A DNA stretch of 64,000 nt, taken from contig NZ_JAGYPE020000012.1 in assembly GCF_018343545.2 (NCBI RefSeq), positions 52,301-116,300 of the forward strand, in the 5' to 3' direction. This document shows, piece by piece, positions 53,957-62,429 of the stretch. The notes below the pieces were generated by a model. It was given only the letters and a program-made list of their open reading frames with translations. It was not told the origin of the DNA and did no database searches. Numbering within the stretch: the first letter of the stretch is position 1; each line of letters starts with the position of its first letter. The stretch comes from Neobacillus citreus. Its GTDB lineage: Bacteria > Bacillota > Bacilli > Bacillales > Cytobacillaceae. The translations under genes were made by a program, and so were the position numbers.

Positions 53957-54196
53957 ATGCGCAAGGAAATTTTAGAATATGTAGAAGGACAAAAGGATTT
54001 AAAACGATTTATTCGGGAGCAGCCACTTTGGTATCGGAAACTGTCAAGAAATCCTTATGATATTCAATCGCTAGAAATTGCAGCATTACACCATTACAAA
54101 AAAACCATTCCAGACCAAGTGGAGAAATTCACAAATGGAGTGCAAATGGCTTCAATAATGTACTCCATGTTCCAAGCCATGAAAAACCAAAATTAA
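53957..54196 (+). CDS. ylbE: YlbE-like protein
   Basis: 79 residues of the YlbE family (RKEILEYVEGQKDLKRFIRE, QPLWYRKLSRNPYD), cytosolic, function unknown; often paired with ylbD. AGGGTGGGGG precedes the ATG at 53957. Confidence 0.88.
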   Translation: MRKEILEYVEGQKDLKRFIREQPLWYRKLSRNPYDIQSLEIAALHHYKKTIPDQVEKFTNGVQMASIMYSMFQAMKNQN

Positions 54197-54197
54197 C

Positions 54198-54236
54198 AAA
54201 GGGCACACAAATTTGGATGTGGCCTTTTTTTGTTTG
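54198..54236 (+). terminator. terminator of ylbDE
   Basis: GGGCACAC ... GTGGCC imperfect hairpin followed by seven T. Confidence 0.65.
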
Positions 54237-54290
54237 GATTAAAAAATATTGAGAAGGCGAACAATACAATCATGAGAAGGAGTGATATTG

Positions 54291-54653
54291 GTGAAAAAAC
54301 ATATCCTCATTGGTTTTATTTTGTTCTGGTCCTTAGGCGCCTTAATACTTCACGAAGCAAAGGCAATCTCAAGCGAAATACCTGAGCTGATTGTTCAACA
54401 TGAAACAAAAGGAAATCAAGTGCTGGTAGAATGCATTTTAACGGGAATTAGTTTTAGGGAGACAGAGGATTCAAAACAGAAAACGGGTAAAATTGTCATT
54501 TGGGTAGACGGACTGAAAAAATCCGAAGCCTCCTCTGCGGTATTCATTATCAAGGATCTTTCTCCAGGGAACCACCAGGTAAAGCTGGATGTGGTTGATT
54601 TAAAAAATAATTCATACGGTTTGAAAAAGGAGTTTATAGTAAATATCCCCTAA
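54291..54653 (+). CDS. secreted hypothetical protein, probable beta-sandwich
   Basis: 120 residues: signal peptide with likely cleavage after HEAKA (about 24), then a beta-rich domain (IVIWVDGLKKSEASSAVFII, LSPGNHQVKLDVVDLKNNSY) resembling an Ig-like or YtkA-like fold, ending in VNIP. GTG start at 54291 after GAAGGAG. No counterpart in the B. subtilis gene order between ylbE and ylbF that I recall. Function unknown. Confidence 0.7.
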   Translation: MKKHILIGFILFWSLGALILHEAKAISSEIPELIVQHETKGNQVLVECILTGISFRETEDSKQKTGKIVIWVDGLKKSEASSAVFIIKDLSPGNHQVKLDVVDLKNNSYGLKKEFIVNIP

Positions 54654-54686
54654 TTAAATGGATTTTTTCGCTTTCAGGAGGAATTC

Positions 54687-54710
54687 ATGATAAAATGTCA
54701 GTGGAGGTGA
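54687..54710 (+). CDS. possible 7-residue leader peptide before ylbF
   Basis: AGGAGG, 5-nt spacer, then ATG and codons for MIKCQWR and a TGA stop that lies inside the ylbF ribosome binding site (GGAGGTGA). The strong box and overlap would allow coupled or attenuated ylbF translation. May be chance. Confidence 0.3.
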   Translation: MIKCQWR

Positions 54711-54716
54711 GCGTAC

Positions 54717-55154
54717 ATGCTTGCTACATCAGAAAGAGTTGAATTACTGGACTACGCTGAACAACTGGCAAAAATGGTTCTCGAATCTGACATTGTTGAA
54801 AATTATCGGATTTGTTTATATAAAATGCAAAGCAGCCCAGAAACGCAGCAAAAGATACAGCGTTTTGCGAAGCTTAAAGACCTTTATGAAGAGGTGCAAA
54901 GGTTTGGTAAGTACCATCCTGATTATAAAAACGTGATGACTCAAATTCGTCAATATAAACGGGAAATGGACTTGGACGCAAACGTAGCTGAATTTAAATT
55001 GGCGGAAAATGATTTGCAAAGCCTTTTGGATGAAATCAGTCTCCACGTTGGTAGATCCGTCTCCGAGCATATAAAAGTCCCGACCGGCAACCCGTTTTTT
55101 GATAAAGGTCATTCAAGCGGCTGCGGTGGCGGAGGTAGCTGTGGCTGCAGTTAA
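54717..55154 (+). CDS. ylbF: RicF (YlbF), RNase Y specificity complex subunit
   Basis: 145 residues, helical YlbF/YmcA family protein (QLAKMVLESDIVENYRICLY), with a flexible Cys/Gly tail (GCGGGGSCGCS). In B. subtilis YlbF, YmcA and YaaT form the Y/Ric complex that binds [4Fe-4S] clusters and steers RNase Y and Spo0A phosphorelay activity (competence, biofilm, sporulation); the C-terminal Cys of RicF contribute to cluster binding. GGAGGTGA precedes the ATG. Confidence 0.93.
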   Translation: MLATSERVELLDYAEQLAKMVLESDIVENYRICLYKMQSSPETQQKIQRFAKLKDLYEEVQRFGKYHPDYKNVMTQIRQYKREMDLDANVAEFKLAENDLQSLLDEISLHVGRSVSEHIKVPTGNPFFDKGHSSGCGGGGSCGCS

Positions 55155-55253
55155 AAAAATGAGCATGTGAGCTAAAGGGGTAAGGATTGAAATAAAACCT
55201 TTTCATGTGCTAGACTTATTTAAAAAGAAGCCTGCAATGAAGGGGAAAAAATT

Positions 55254-55529
55254 ATGTTTGTTCAAAGACAAGGATTAGTTGTTTGGCTGTATTCACTAAA
55301 ACAGGCCAAAATGCTCAGACGTTTTGGAAATGTCCATTATGTGTCAAAAAAGCTAAAATATGTTGTGGTTTACTGTAACCAGGACGATGCAGAGGAAATT
55401 ATAGAAAAGCTCCAATCCTTTTCGTTCGTGAAAAAAGTAGAGCCTTCATACAAGCCCTTTTTAAAAATGGAATACGAAAATTCAGCACCTGACAAGGCAA
55501 AAGAATATGACTATAAAATGGGGATATAA
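55254..55529 (+). CDS. ylbG: YlbG family protein
   Basis: 91 residues of family UPF0298/DUF2129 ([38 protein letters not shown]), with a ferredoxin-like alpha/beta pattern. Cytosolic, function unknown. AAGGGG precedes the ATG. Terminator overlaps the end. Confidence 0.92.
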   Translation: MFVQRQGLVVWLYSLKQAKMLRRFGNVHYVSKKLKYVVVYCNQDDAEEIIEKLQSFSFVKKVEPSYKPFLKMEYENSAPDKAKEYDYKMGI

Positions 55530-55534
55530 AAAGG

Positions 55535-55561
55535 TGAGAATTATCTCATCTTTTTTTTGCC
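55535..55561 (+). terminator. terminator of ylbG
   Basis: GGTGAGA-ATTA-TCTCATC followed by eight T. Confidence 0.85.
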
Positions 55562-55576
55562 CTAAAAAGAAAAAAA

Positions 55577-55599
55577 CCCTGCAAAAATTTTGCAGGGTC
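55577..55599. repeat. palindrome, possible second terminator or RNA hairpin
   Basis: ACCCTGCAAAA-A-TTTTGCAGGGT, a perfect 11-bp stem 17 bp after the ylbG terminator, with six A before it and CCTTCT after it on the plus strand; oriented better for minus-strand termination, but no minus-strand gene is seen here. Confidence 0.5.
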
Positions 55600-55896
55600 C
55601 TTCTAAATCCTGATATAGGACAGAAGGCAAAGGGAGAGGAGAAACCGGAGGAAGAACTTATGGGGAAACGTAAGTCTTCTCCGCGGTTGGCAACAACATC
55701 CTCGAATTGATGTTGTTACTTACATTATTTCCACAACCCAAAACCTTATACGTCGAAATTTAAAATTTCCTTTTTTCGCAAATTTTTTATAAAATGTAAG
55801 AAAAGAAAAAACTAATGTGACAAATTTGTTTATATTTTGCAGCCTATGGTAGGATGTAAAAAAACGTGATTTTGGATAAAATGTGGTGGTGAACAC

Positions 55897-56457
55897 GTGA
55901 GAGTAGTTTCTGGCATCTGTAAAGGCCGTCCTCTTAAAGCTGTCCCTGGTAATACAACAAGACCGACAACTGATAAGGTGAAGGAAGCCCTATTTAATAT
56001 GATTGGCCCTTATTTTGACGGGGGTACCGGGCTTGACCTCTTTGCCGGGAGCGGAGGATTAGGTTTGGAAGCACTGAGCAGAGGCTTGGATAAAGTGATC
56101 TTTATCGACAGGGACGCCAAAGCAATTCAGACAATCCAAGATAATATCAGCGCATGCAGGTTTGAAGACAAAACTGAGGTATTCAGGAATGATGCAGACA
56201 GGGCACTAAAGGCTTTAATTAAACGAGAAATTATGTTTGACTATATTTTCTTGGATCCGCCGTACAAGCTTCAAGAGCTGGTCCGGTTAATGGAAAAAAT
56301 GGATAAAGCAAATGTGGTCAAAGACCAAGGAATTATTGTCTGTGAACATAGTTTTGATGTCGATTTACCTCCCTCTGTTGGGCGGTTCTCGCAAATAAAA
56401 CATGAGAAATACGGGATTATTGCTATAACAATATATTTAAAATCTAATGGGGAATAA
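55897..56457 (+). CDS. rsmD: 16S rRNA (guanine966-N2)-methyltransferase RsmD
   Basis: SAM-dependent methyltransferase of 186 residues (B. subtilis YlbH). SAM motif DLFAGSGGLGLEALSRG (about 48-64), and catalytic FLDPPY (about 116-121). GTG start after GTGGTGAACAC. Followed 12 bp later by coaD, with which it forms an operon in Bacillaceae. Confidence 0.95.
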   Translation: MRVVSGICKGRPLKAVPGNTTRPTTDKVKEALFNMIGPYFDGGTGLDLFAGSGGLGLEALSRGLDKVIFIDRDAKAIQTIQDNISACRFEDKTEVFRNDADRALKALIKREIMFDYIFLDPPYKLQELVRLMEKMDKANVVKDQGIIVCEHSFDVDLPPSVGRFSQIKHEKYGIIAITIYLKSNGE

Positions 56458-56948
<491 letters not shown>

Positions 56949-56949
<1 letters not shown>

Positions 56950-56980
56950 AAAAAGAGCTAATTTTTAGCTCTTTTTTATA
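56949..56980. terminator. bidirectional terminator between coaD and ylbJ
   Basis: AAAGAGCTA-ATTTT-TAGCTCTTT with flanking A and T runs. Confidence 0.9.
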
Positions 56981-58185
56981 TTACTTTCTTTTAGCCTGAT
57001 AAATAAGATTAGTACATATAATGATAGGGAGCAAATCGTGATGAGTGGGCCGGTTTCCAGCATTTTATGATAAAAATCCTTTGTCCATATTCCATCTCCA
57101 AATACCGGCAGGGCTCCTGCAGGCTGATTATGGCCTAGGAAGCGCACATAAATGGGATTCCATAATAGGAGCGTAAAGAGACCGGCAAAAATGCCTTGGA
57201 AGATTCGTGCAATAAAGAATGGCCGAAAGCGGATGTCAGTCTGGGCTAGGATGCTGGCCACCTGTGCTTGGACACTAAAACCGCTGAAGGCCAAAATAAA
57301 ACTTGTTATGATCGCTTTCTGGAGCAGTATGGCATCTTCCACTCTGCTGGTCAAATCGCTGCCAAGAGTGATTTCAAACAGTCCGGAAATAAACGGTATG
57401 CTTAACATTTCTGAAAATCTAAAAACTGAAAAAATCATTTCCACGAATTTTGCCAGCGCAGCCGTTATATGTAGATGGTAAAGAAGTTGATTAATCACAG
57501 AAAATAGGATGATAAAACCGCCGACCATCAATAATGTTTGAATCGATGAGGTAACAGCATCGCCGAGAAGCTTTCCAATCGGGCGGTTATCCTTCAGTCT
57601 TGTTTGGTGCAAAGCTGATAAGGCTTCCCGAATCTTGAATTTTTTGGCGTTTTTCGCTTTATTAGGCGACTCCTTACCGTGGAAACGCATCATAATGCCA
57701 ACACATATATTGCCCAAATAGTGCGCAACAGCCAAGAGAATACCTAATTGGGTATTGTGAAAAAAACCGACAGCTACTGCTCCAAAGATGAATAAGGGAT
57801 TAGAGGAATTGGTGAAAGAGACGAGTCTCTCAGCTTCGATTCGCGTTATGTGTCCTTCTTGCCGCATTCTTGCGGTAAATTTTGCACCTGCCGGGAAGCC
57901 TGAGGCCATTCCCATGGCCCAAACAAAGCCTCCAACACCAGGAACTTTGAAAAGCGGTCGCATAAGTGGTTCAAGAAGAACCCCTATGAACTTGACCACT
58001 CCAAACCCGATTAACATTTCTGATACAATAAAAAAAGGCAGGAGGGAAGGGAATACTATTTCCCACCACATATTCAGGCCACGGATAGAGCCTTCAAATG
58101 ATTCTTTTGGATAGAAAATAAGTGACGCCGCTAACACGATGCCGGAGATGGCTAAAGCAAGCGTTTTGAGCTTTGACCGAAACAT
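56965..58185 (-). CDS. ylbJ: sporulation integral membrane protein YlbJ
   Basis: 406-residue polytopic protein (about nine helices) with nucleoside recognition (GATE) domains, related to SpoIIIJ-independent membrane proteins of sporulation; in B. subtilis ylbJ is under sigma-E and needed for normal spore formation. Segments: LNMWWEIVFPSLLPFFIVSE, MGMASGFPAGAKFTARMRQE, LVSFTNSSNPLFIFGAVAVG. The ATG at 58185 follows AAGGAG; the longer frame upstream lacks a box. Divergent from ylbK. Its stop overlaps the shared terminator. Confidence 0.9.
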   Translation of the reverse strand: MFRSKLKTLALAISGIVLAASLIFYPKESFEGSIRGLNMWWEIVFPSLLPFFIVSEMLIGFGVVKFIGVLLEPLMRPLFKVPGVGGFVWAMGMASGFPAGAKFTARMRQEGHITRIEAERLVSFTNSSNPLFIFGAVAVGFFHNTQLGILLAVAHYLGNICVGIMMRFHGKESPNKAKNAKKFKIREALSALHQTRLKDNRPIGKLLGDAVTSSIQTLLMVGGFIILFSVINQLLYHLHITAALAKFVEMIFSVFRFSEMLSIPFISGLFEITLGSDLTSRVEDAILLQKAIITSFILAFSGFSVQAQVASILAQTDIRFRPFFIARIFQGIFAGLFTLLLWNPIYVRFLGHNQPAGALPVFGDGIWTKDFYHKMLETGPLITICSLSLYVLILFIRLKESNIKKS

Positions 58186-58308
58186 CAAAGAGTTCTCCTT
58201 CCTTGTGAAACTGCATGTCCTCATATAAAATAAATATACTCATAGAATGTTGTTTTAGACCATAAGATTGAACGTGATTTATTAGATGTATAATAGGAGG
58301 GTTCTGCT

Positions 58309-59088
58309 ATGGAGCACCCTAAGATTGGCTTGGCGCTCGGCTCTGGAGGAGCTCGCGGGTTTGCTCATTTGGGTGTTATAAAGGTGTTAAAGGATGCCGG
58401 CATTCCGATTGATTTAATTGCAGGCAGCAGCATGGGAGCCCTGGTTGCCTGTTTTTATGGAGCAGGGATTGATTTAGACCTTCTATATAAATATTCAACC
58501 GCGTTTAGGAGAAAGTATTTTCTTGATTTTACTGTCCCGAAAATGGGATTTATTACAGGCAAGAAAGTAAAGGAATTTATTCGTATCTTTACCCATGGGA
58601 AAAACATCGAAGATTTGTCAATACCACTTGGGATTGTGGCAACGGATTTATTAACCGGAGAAAAAGTGGTCTTTAAAGAGGGGCCAGTGGCAGAGGCTGT
58701 CAGGGCAAGCATTTCCATACCCGGAATTTTTGTGCCTGAAAAGTATAAGGGAAGAATCCTCGTGGATGGAGGAGTTGCTGACCGTGTTCCCATTTCTGTT
58801 GTGCAAGAGATGGGGGCGGACATTGTGATTGCAGTGGACGTCTCACGGGTTAAGCGAAACGCTGAAATTACCTCCATTTACGATGTCATCATGCAAAGTA
58901 TTGATATTATGCAGACTGAGATTATCAATTTCCACGAAACATCTGCAAATGTGATGATTCGTCCCCCTGTCGAGGGCTATAGTTCGCGGGCATTTACTAA
59001 CATTGAAGAAATCATTAAAATTGGCGAAGACGAGGCAAAAAAGTATCTTGAGCAAATTAAGAAGGAAATTGATAATTGGAAGGGGTGA
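58309..59088 (+). CDS. ylbK: patatin-like phospholipase family protein YlbK
   Basis: 259-residue patatin/RssA-like protein. Oxyanion glycine-rich motif GSGGARGFAHLG (about 12-23), nucleophile in AGSSMG (GxSxG, about 40-45), and catalytic Asp in DGGVADRVP (about 151-159), so an active Ser-Asp dyad esterase is likely. GGAGGG precedes the ATG. Its end overlaps the ribosome binding site of ylbL. Confidence 0.92.
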   Translation: MEHPKIGLALGSGGARGFAHLGVIKVLKDAGIPIDLIAGSSMGALVACFYGAGIDLDLLYKYSTAFRRKYFLDFTVPKMGFITGKKVKEFIRIFTHGKNIEDLSIPLGIVATDLLTGEKVVFKEGPVAEAVRASISIPGIFVPEKYKGRILVDGGVADRVPISVVQEMGADIVIAVDVSRVKRNAEITSIYDVIMQSIDIMQTEIINFHETSANVMIRPPVEGYSSRAFTNIEEIIKIGEDEAKKYLEQIKKEIDNWKG

Positions 59089-59095
59089 TGGCAGC

Positions 59096-60118
59096 TTGCA
59101 TAAAAAATTATCAATTGGCATTTTCTTTATCCTTGCAGTGTTTCTGATTGGCGGAATGTATTATTCATTACCTTACTATGTTTCAAAACCAGGGATGGCA
59201 AAAGAACTTGCTCCAATCATTACAGTTGAAGGCGGTTATCAGGAAAAGGGAAATTTTATGCTGACAACTGTCCGGATGGGAAGGGCTAATATCTATTCCT
59301 ATATAGAAGCCAAAATGAGAAAATATGAGGAAATCTATCCGCTCGATATGGTATTAAATGAACAGGAAACGGAAGAAGAGTATAATGTCAGGCAGCTGCA
59401 TTTGATGGCAGCATCAAAACTTAATGCGATTGAGGTGGCATACCATAAAGCAGGGCTGCCTGTACATTATAAATATAAGGGGATTTATGTGATGCAGGTC
59501 CTGCAGGGAATGCCTGCAGAAGGGAAGCTCCAGGCTGGTGACCGCGTTTTTAAAATGGATGGACACACATTTCCCTCTTCAAAAGATTTCATTGAATATT
59601 TAGGAAAAAAAAGTGCCGGAGATCAAGTGACATTAACCTATTCCAGAAATAACGAGGAAAAAAGTGTGAATCTTATTCTGCAGCCCTTTAAGGATCAGTC
59701 TGGGAAGGCAGGCATTGGCATTTCACTTGTGGATGATAAAGAAATCTCCGTCGATCCCGAGGTTAAAGTCAGAACAGATGAAATCGGCGGGCCTTCTGCC
59801 GGTTTAATGTTTACCTTGGAGATATATAACCAGTTAACCAAGAATGACCTAACCAAAGGCTACCAAATTGCCGGAACGGGAACGATTGACCCAGATGGCA
59901 CCGTTGGGCCGATTGGCGGTATCGAACAAAAAATTGTTGCCGCTGATCATGCCGGTGCAGAAATCTTTTTTGCACCGAACGAAAAGGGTGCTAAGGACTC
60001 CAATTACCGGGCAGCCTTAAAGGCAGCACGAGATATCAAAACAAAGATGAAAATTGTTCCGGTAGATACCTTTGACGATGCGGTAAAATATTTAGAAAAA
60101 TTACCTAAAAAGAAATAG
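59096..60118 (+). CDS. ylbL: YlbL, membrane-anchored PDZ/Lon-type (S16) protease
   Basis: 340 residues: signal anchor (about 4-24), external region, PDZ domain (about 125-200; VMQVLQGMPAEGKLQAGDRV), and a Lon-like S16 protease domain (about 230-335) with Ser in EIGGPSAGLMF and Lys in QKIVAADHAGAEIFFAP. B. subtilis YlbL cleaves the cell division inhibitor YneA after DNA damage. The TTG at 59096 lies 9 nt after AAGGGGTGA and gives a proper signal anchor; a longer frame overlaps ylbK by 86 bp and is unlikely. Confidence 0.93.
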   Translation: MHKKLSIGIFFILAVFLIGGMYYSLPYYVSKPGMAKELAPIITVEGGYQEKGNFMLTTVRMGRANIYSYIEAKMRKYEEIYPLDMVLNEQETEEEYNVRQLHLMAASKLNAIEVAYHKAGLPVHYKYKGIYVMQVLQGMPAEGKLQAGDRVFKMDGHTFPSSKDFIEYLGKKSAGDQVTLTYSRNNEEKSVNLILQPFKDQSGKAGIGISLVDDKEISVDPEVKVRTDEIGGPSAGLMFTLEIYNQLTKNDLTKGYQIAGTGTIDPDGTVGPIGGIEQKIVAADHAGAEIFFAPNEKGAKDSNYRAALKAARDIKTKMKIVPVDTFDDAVKYLEKLPKKK

Positions 60119-60148
60119 GACGGTGCCAGAGTGCGCCGTCCTATTTCT
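60117..60148. terminator. bidirectional terminator between ylbL and tmcAL
   Basis: AGGACGG-TGCCAGAGTGCG-CCGTCCT followed by ATTTCTTT. Confidence 0.75.
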
Positions 60149-61355
60149 TTATAATGATGGGAGGCTGTTTGAATTCCTGTTCCATCAAAAATTTTTTTGC
60201 CGGGCCCGGGACCCCCATTGCATATACCCTAGCAGCCTTTAGGTCGAGGTTAATCTCTTCGTCCTTAAATGAAGACAATTTCGCAACCAAAGGCAAAGCA
60301 AATTCCTTTTTCATTTTATTTAGGTATTCTTGTCCTCTCTCAGACATCCCAAGGAGCCTTAAATAGCCCGCTCTTTTGCTTCCTTCCATGTTTATTTTTT
60401 TGCTATTGGTCAATATGTGAACACATAATCGCTGCAGCCTCGTCCATGTATAGCGTTTTGTTTTAATTCTTTCCATAAACTCCTGAAAGCTTCGCGCTTC
60501 GGTTGCGGCGTGTTGTAACCTGTTCTCAAGTCCCTCTTCAGCCTCATATATTTCTTTTAACTCTTCTGGGGAGGAATGGAGGAGACGAAGCTGAAGAAAT
60601 GGCCAATAATTTTCCCAGCGGTGGTAAAGCCCATATTGATTTAGATATTCATGTAATAATTGTCTAGTAGGCTCCGGTACATACTGATTAATTTCAGATG
60701 GGCTGTTTATATCTGCGAATAGTGCTTTCCTGATGCTGGTTGCACTGGCAATAGTTTCGGAGGCAAAATGTTCATCATGATAGTCGGCGTTTTTACGTGC
60801 CACAGTTAATGGAGTAATCTGACTTCTTTGCTCATGGATCGCTTTTATGTAGTGAAAGCCTAGTATGTTGTTTGGCCTGGACAAATCTAAATAATTATCC
60901 GAATTTGACAGCTGTTTGTATGATAATGCTAAAGCCTTCGGATAGCTGACACCTGAACCCATAAAATGCTTTATATTTTTTTTGTGGGAATCCTGCTGAC
61001 TTTCAAAAAAATGAATCGTTTGTTGAAAAGCTTCAATCTCCCCGCTTTCACTGCCAAAACAAAGGTACTGACAGCCTGCAGCAGCAAGGATGGACACTGC
61101 CCCATTTGCAAAGGTTTCGGCATTTTGTGTGGCAAAGCGGTAGGGAAGTTCAAACACGATGTCCACGCCATTTAATAAGGCCATTTTCGTTCTCTGCCAT
61201 TTCGAAACTAGTGCAGGCTCCCCCCTTTGCAGAAAGTTTCCGCTCATTACCGCAATAACCACATCCGCTTGGGCTGCCTTGAGGGACGCCTGCAAATGAA
61301 AGGCATGTCCATTATGAAATGGGTTGTATTCAACAATAACACCAACTGCTCTCAT
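60141..61355 (-). CDS. tmcAL: tRNA(Met) cytidine acetate ligase TmcAL
   Basis: 404-residue enzyme (B. subtilis YlbM/TmcAL) that forms N4-acetylcytidine at the wobble base of elongator tRNA-Met using acetate and ATP. N-terminal nucleotidyltransferase-like domain with GVIVEYNPFHNGHAFHL (HxGH, about 5-21) and VIAVMSGNFLQRGEPA; conserved YLDLSRPNNILGFHYI; the C-terminal helical domain reaches IIIKK. GAGAGAG lies just before the ATG. Convergent with ylbL. Confidence 0.95.
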   Translation of the reverse strand: MRAVGVIVEYNPFHNGHAFHLQASLKAAQADVVIAVMSGNFLQRGEPALVSKWQRTKMALLNGVDIVFELPYRFATQNAETFANGAVSILAAAGCQYLCFGSESGEIEAFQQTIHFFESQQDSHKKNIKHFMGSGVSYPKALALSYKQLSNSDNYLDLSRPNNILGFHYIKAIHEQRSQITPLTVARKNADYHDEHFASETIASATSIRKALFADINSPSEINQYVPEPTRQLLHEYLNQYGLYHRWENYWPFLQLRLLHSSPEELKEIYEAEEGLENRLQHAATEARSFQEFMERIKTKRYTWTRLQRLCVHILTNSKKINMEGSKRAGYLRLLGMSERGQEYLNKMKKEFALPLVAKLSSFKDEEINLDLKAARVYAMGVPGPAKKFLMEQEFKQPPIIIKK

Positions 61356-61579
61356 AACTCTCTCCTTGAAATTTAATTACTATCATTATAGCAATTTATT
61401 CCGTTTTTCAATCGAATAATATGATATGATGATACATATGTTTGCAAAAGGTATTTATGGATACACTATAATGGAAAAATTTTTTTATTTATGCAACATA
61501 AGGTGAAGTGTAAAGAAAAAATATTGACAAAAATTTTATCGAAAGCTATAATTACCTTTGTTGCCTTGGGGTGATTCAA

Positions 61580-62104
61580 TTGAAATGGACATTAAATCAG
61601 CTGCAAAAATATCGAGATAAGGAATTTTCGATTGACGATACCATTCGGGTTGACGAGCTTAAACTGGATGACCCAACTATTCGTGAAGTGTCTCCAATGC
61701 AAATTACCGGACGTGGGGATATTGATTCTTCAAAAGTTACCTTTCATTTAAAAATTGAGGGGTATCTGATTCTTCCATGTTCGCGAACCTTAGTGGATGT
61801 CAAATTTCCAATTAATGTCGAAACTACGGAAACCTTCCTCCTGCAAAATTCAGTTTACCAAACTGAAGAGGAGGTCCATCAGGTAAAAGGAGATATGATT
61901 GATTTAAAACCAATCATAAGAGAAATTCTGTTACTTGAGGTTCCAATGCAAGTATTCTGTGACGATGTCCAATCTGAAGATGCAGCGCCGCAATCCGGTA
62001 AGGATTGGGAGGTTATTCAGGAGGAGGAACAATCTAACAAGATTGATCCACGTCTTGCAGGGCTAGCAAAGTTTTTTGACAAAAACAATTCATCGGAAAG
62101 CTAA
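61580..62104 (+). CDS. ylbN: YlbN, YceD/DUF177 family protein
   Basis: 174 residues of the YceD family, which is nearly always encoded before rpmF and has been linked to 23S rRNA accumulation (in plants and bacteria). Core SSKVTFHLKIEGYLILPCSR and LVDVKFPINVETTETFLL. TTG start at 61580 after TTGGGGTG, matching the B. subtilis N-terminus (MKW...). An acidic tail follows. 56 bp before rpmF. Confidence 0.92.
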   Translation: MKWTLNQLQKYRDKEFSIDDTIRVDELKLDDPTIREVSPMQITGRGDIDSSKVTFHLKIEGYLILPCSRTLVDVKFPINVETTETFLLQNSVYQTEEEVHQVKGDMIDLKPIIREILLLEVPMQVFCDDVQSEDAAPQSGKDWEVIQEEEQSNKIDPRLAGLAKFFDKNNSSES

Positions 62105-62160
62105 TCGAAATGATCTGACTTCAAGCGCTCCTGCGCATTTCTTATAAGGAGGTGGGAAGA

Positions 62161-62334
62161 ATGGCTGTACCTTTTAGAAGGACTTCTAAAACTGCGAAGA
62201 GAAAGCGTCGTACTCATTTTAAATTAAACGTTCCTGGTATGGTAGCATGCCCAAACTGTGGTGAAATGAAACTTGCTCACCGCGTATGCAAATCTTGCGG
62301 AACATACAAAGGAAAAGAAGTAGTAAACGACTAA
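62161..62334 (+). CDS. rpmF: ribosomal protein L32 (zinc-binding form)
   Basis: 57-residue large-subunit protein ([20 protein letters not shown]). Both CxxC pairs (CPNC and CKSC) are present, so this is the zinc-binding C+ form. AAGGAGGTGG precedes the ATG at 62161. Forms the conserved ylbN-rpmF pair and ends at a terminator. Confidence 0.97.
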   Translation: MAVPFRRTSKTAKRKRRTHFKLNVPGMVACPNCGEMKLAHRVCKSCGTYKGKEVVND

Positions 62335-62346
62335 TTTCTACTTAGA

Positions 62347-62382
62347 TAAAGCACAAGGAGCAAACGCCCTTGTGCTTTTGTC
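62347..62382 (+). terminator. terminator of rpmF
   Basis: AAAGCACAAGG-AGCAAACGC-CCTTGTGCTTT followed by TG, an 11-bp stem. Confidence 0.88.
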
Positions 62383-62429
62383 ATTTCAAAACAAATACAT
62401 ACTTTTTTAATTGAGAGGGTGAGCAAAAA

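Larger units (their letters stand above)
55530..55896 (+). other. ylbG-rsmD intergenic region
   Basis: About 370 bp. It holds the ylbG terminator (55535-55560), a perfect palindrome ACCCTGCAAAA/TTTTGCAGGGT (55577-55598), a purine-rich stretch with a 16-codon ORF (55660-55710), and a hairpin AACAACATC/GATGTTGTT (about 55690-55715). No larger gene is convincing. Confidence 0.6.

Noticed and set aside
55507..55710. 67-codon ORF overlapping the end of ylbG
   Set aside because: It runs through the ylbG terminator and a palindrome; only its last 16 codons have an independent start with a box, reported separately as a weak candidate.
59003..59095. N-terminal extension of ylbL overlapping ylbK
   Set aside because: It would put 31 basic residues before the signal anchor and has no ribosome binding site; the TTG at 59096 has one and matches the known YlbL start.
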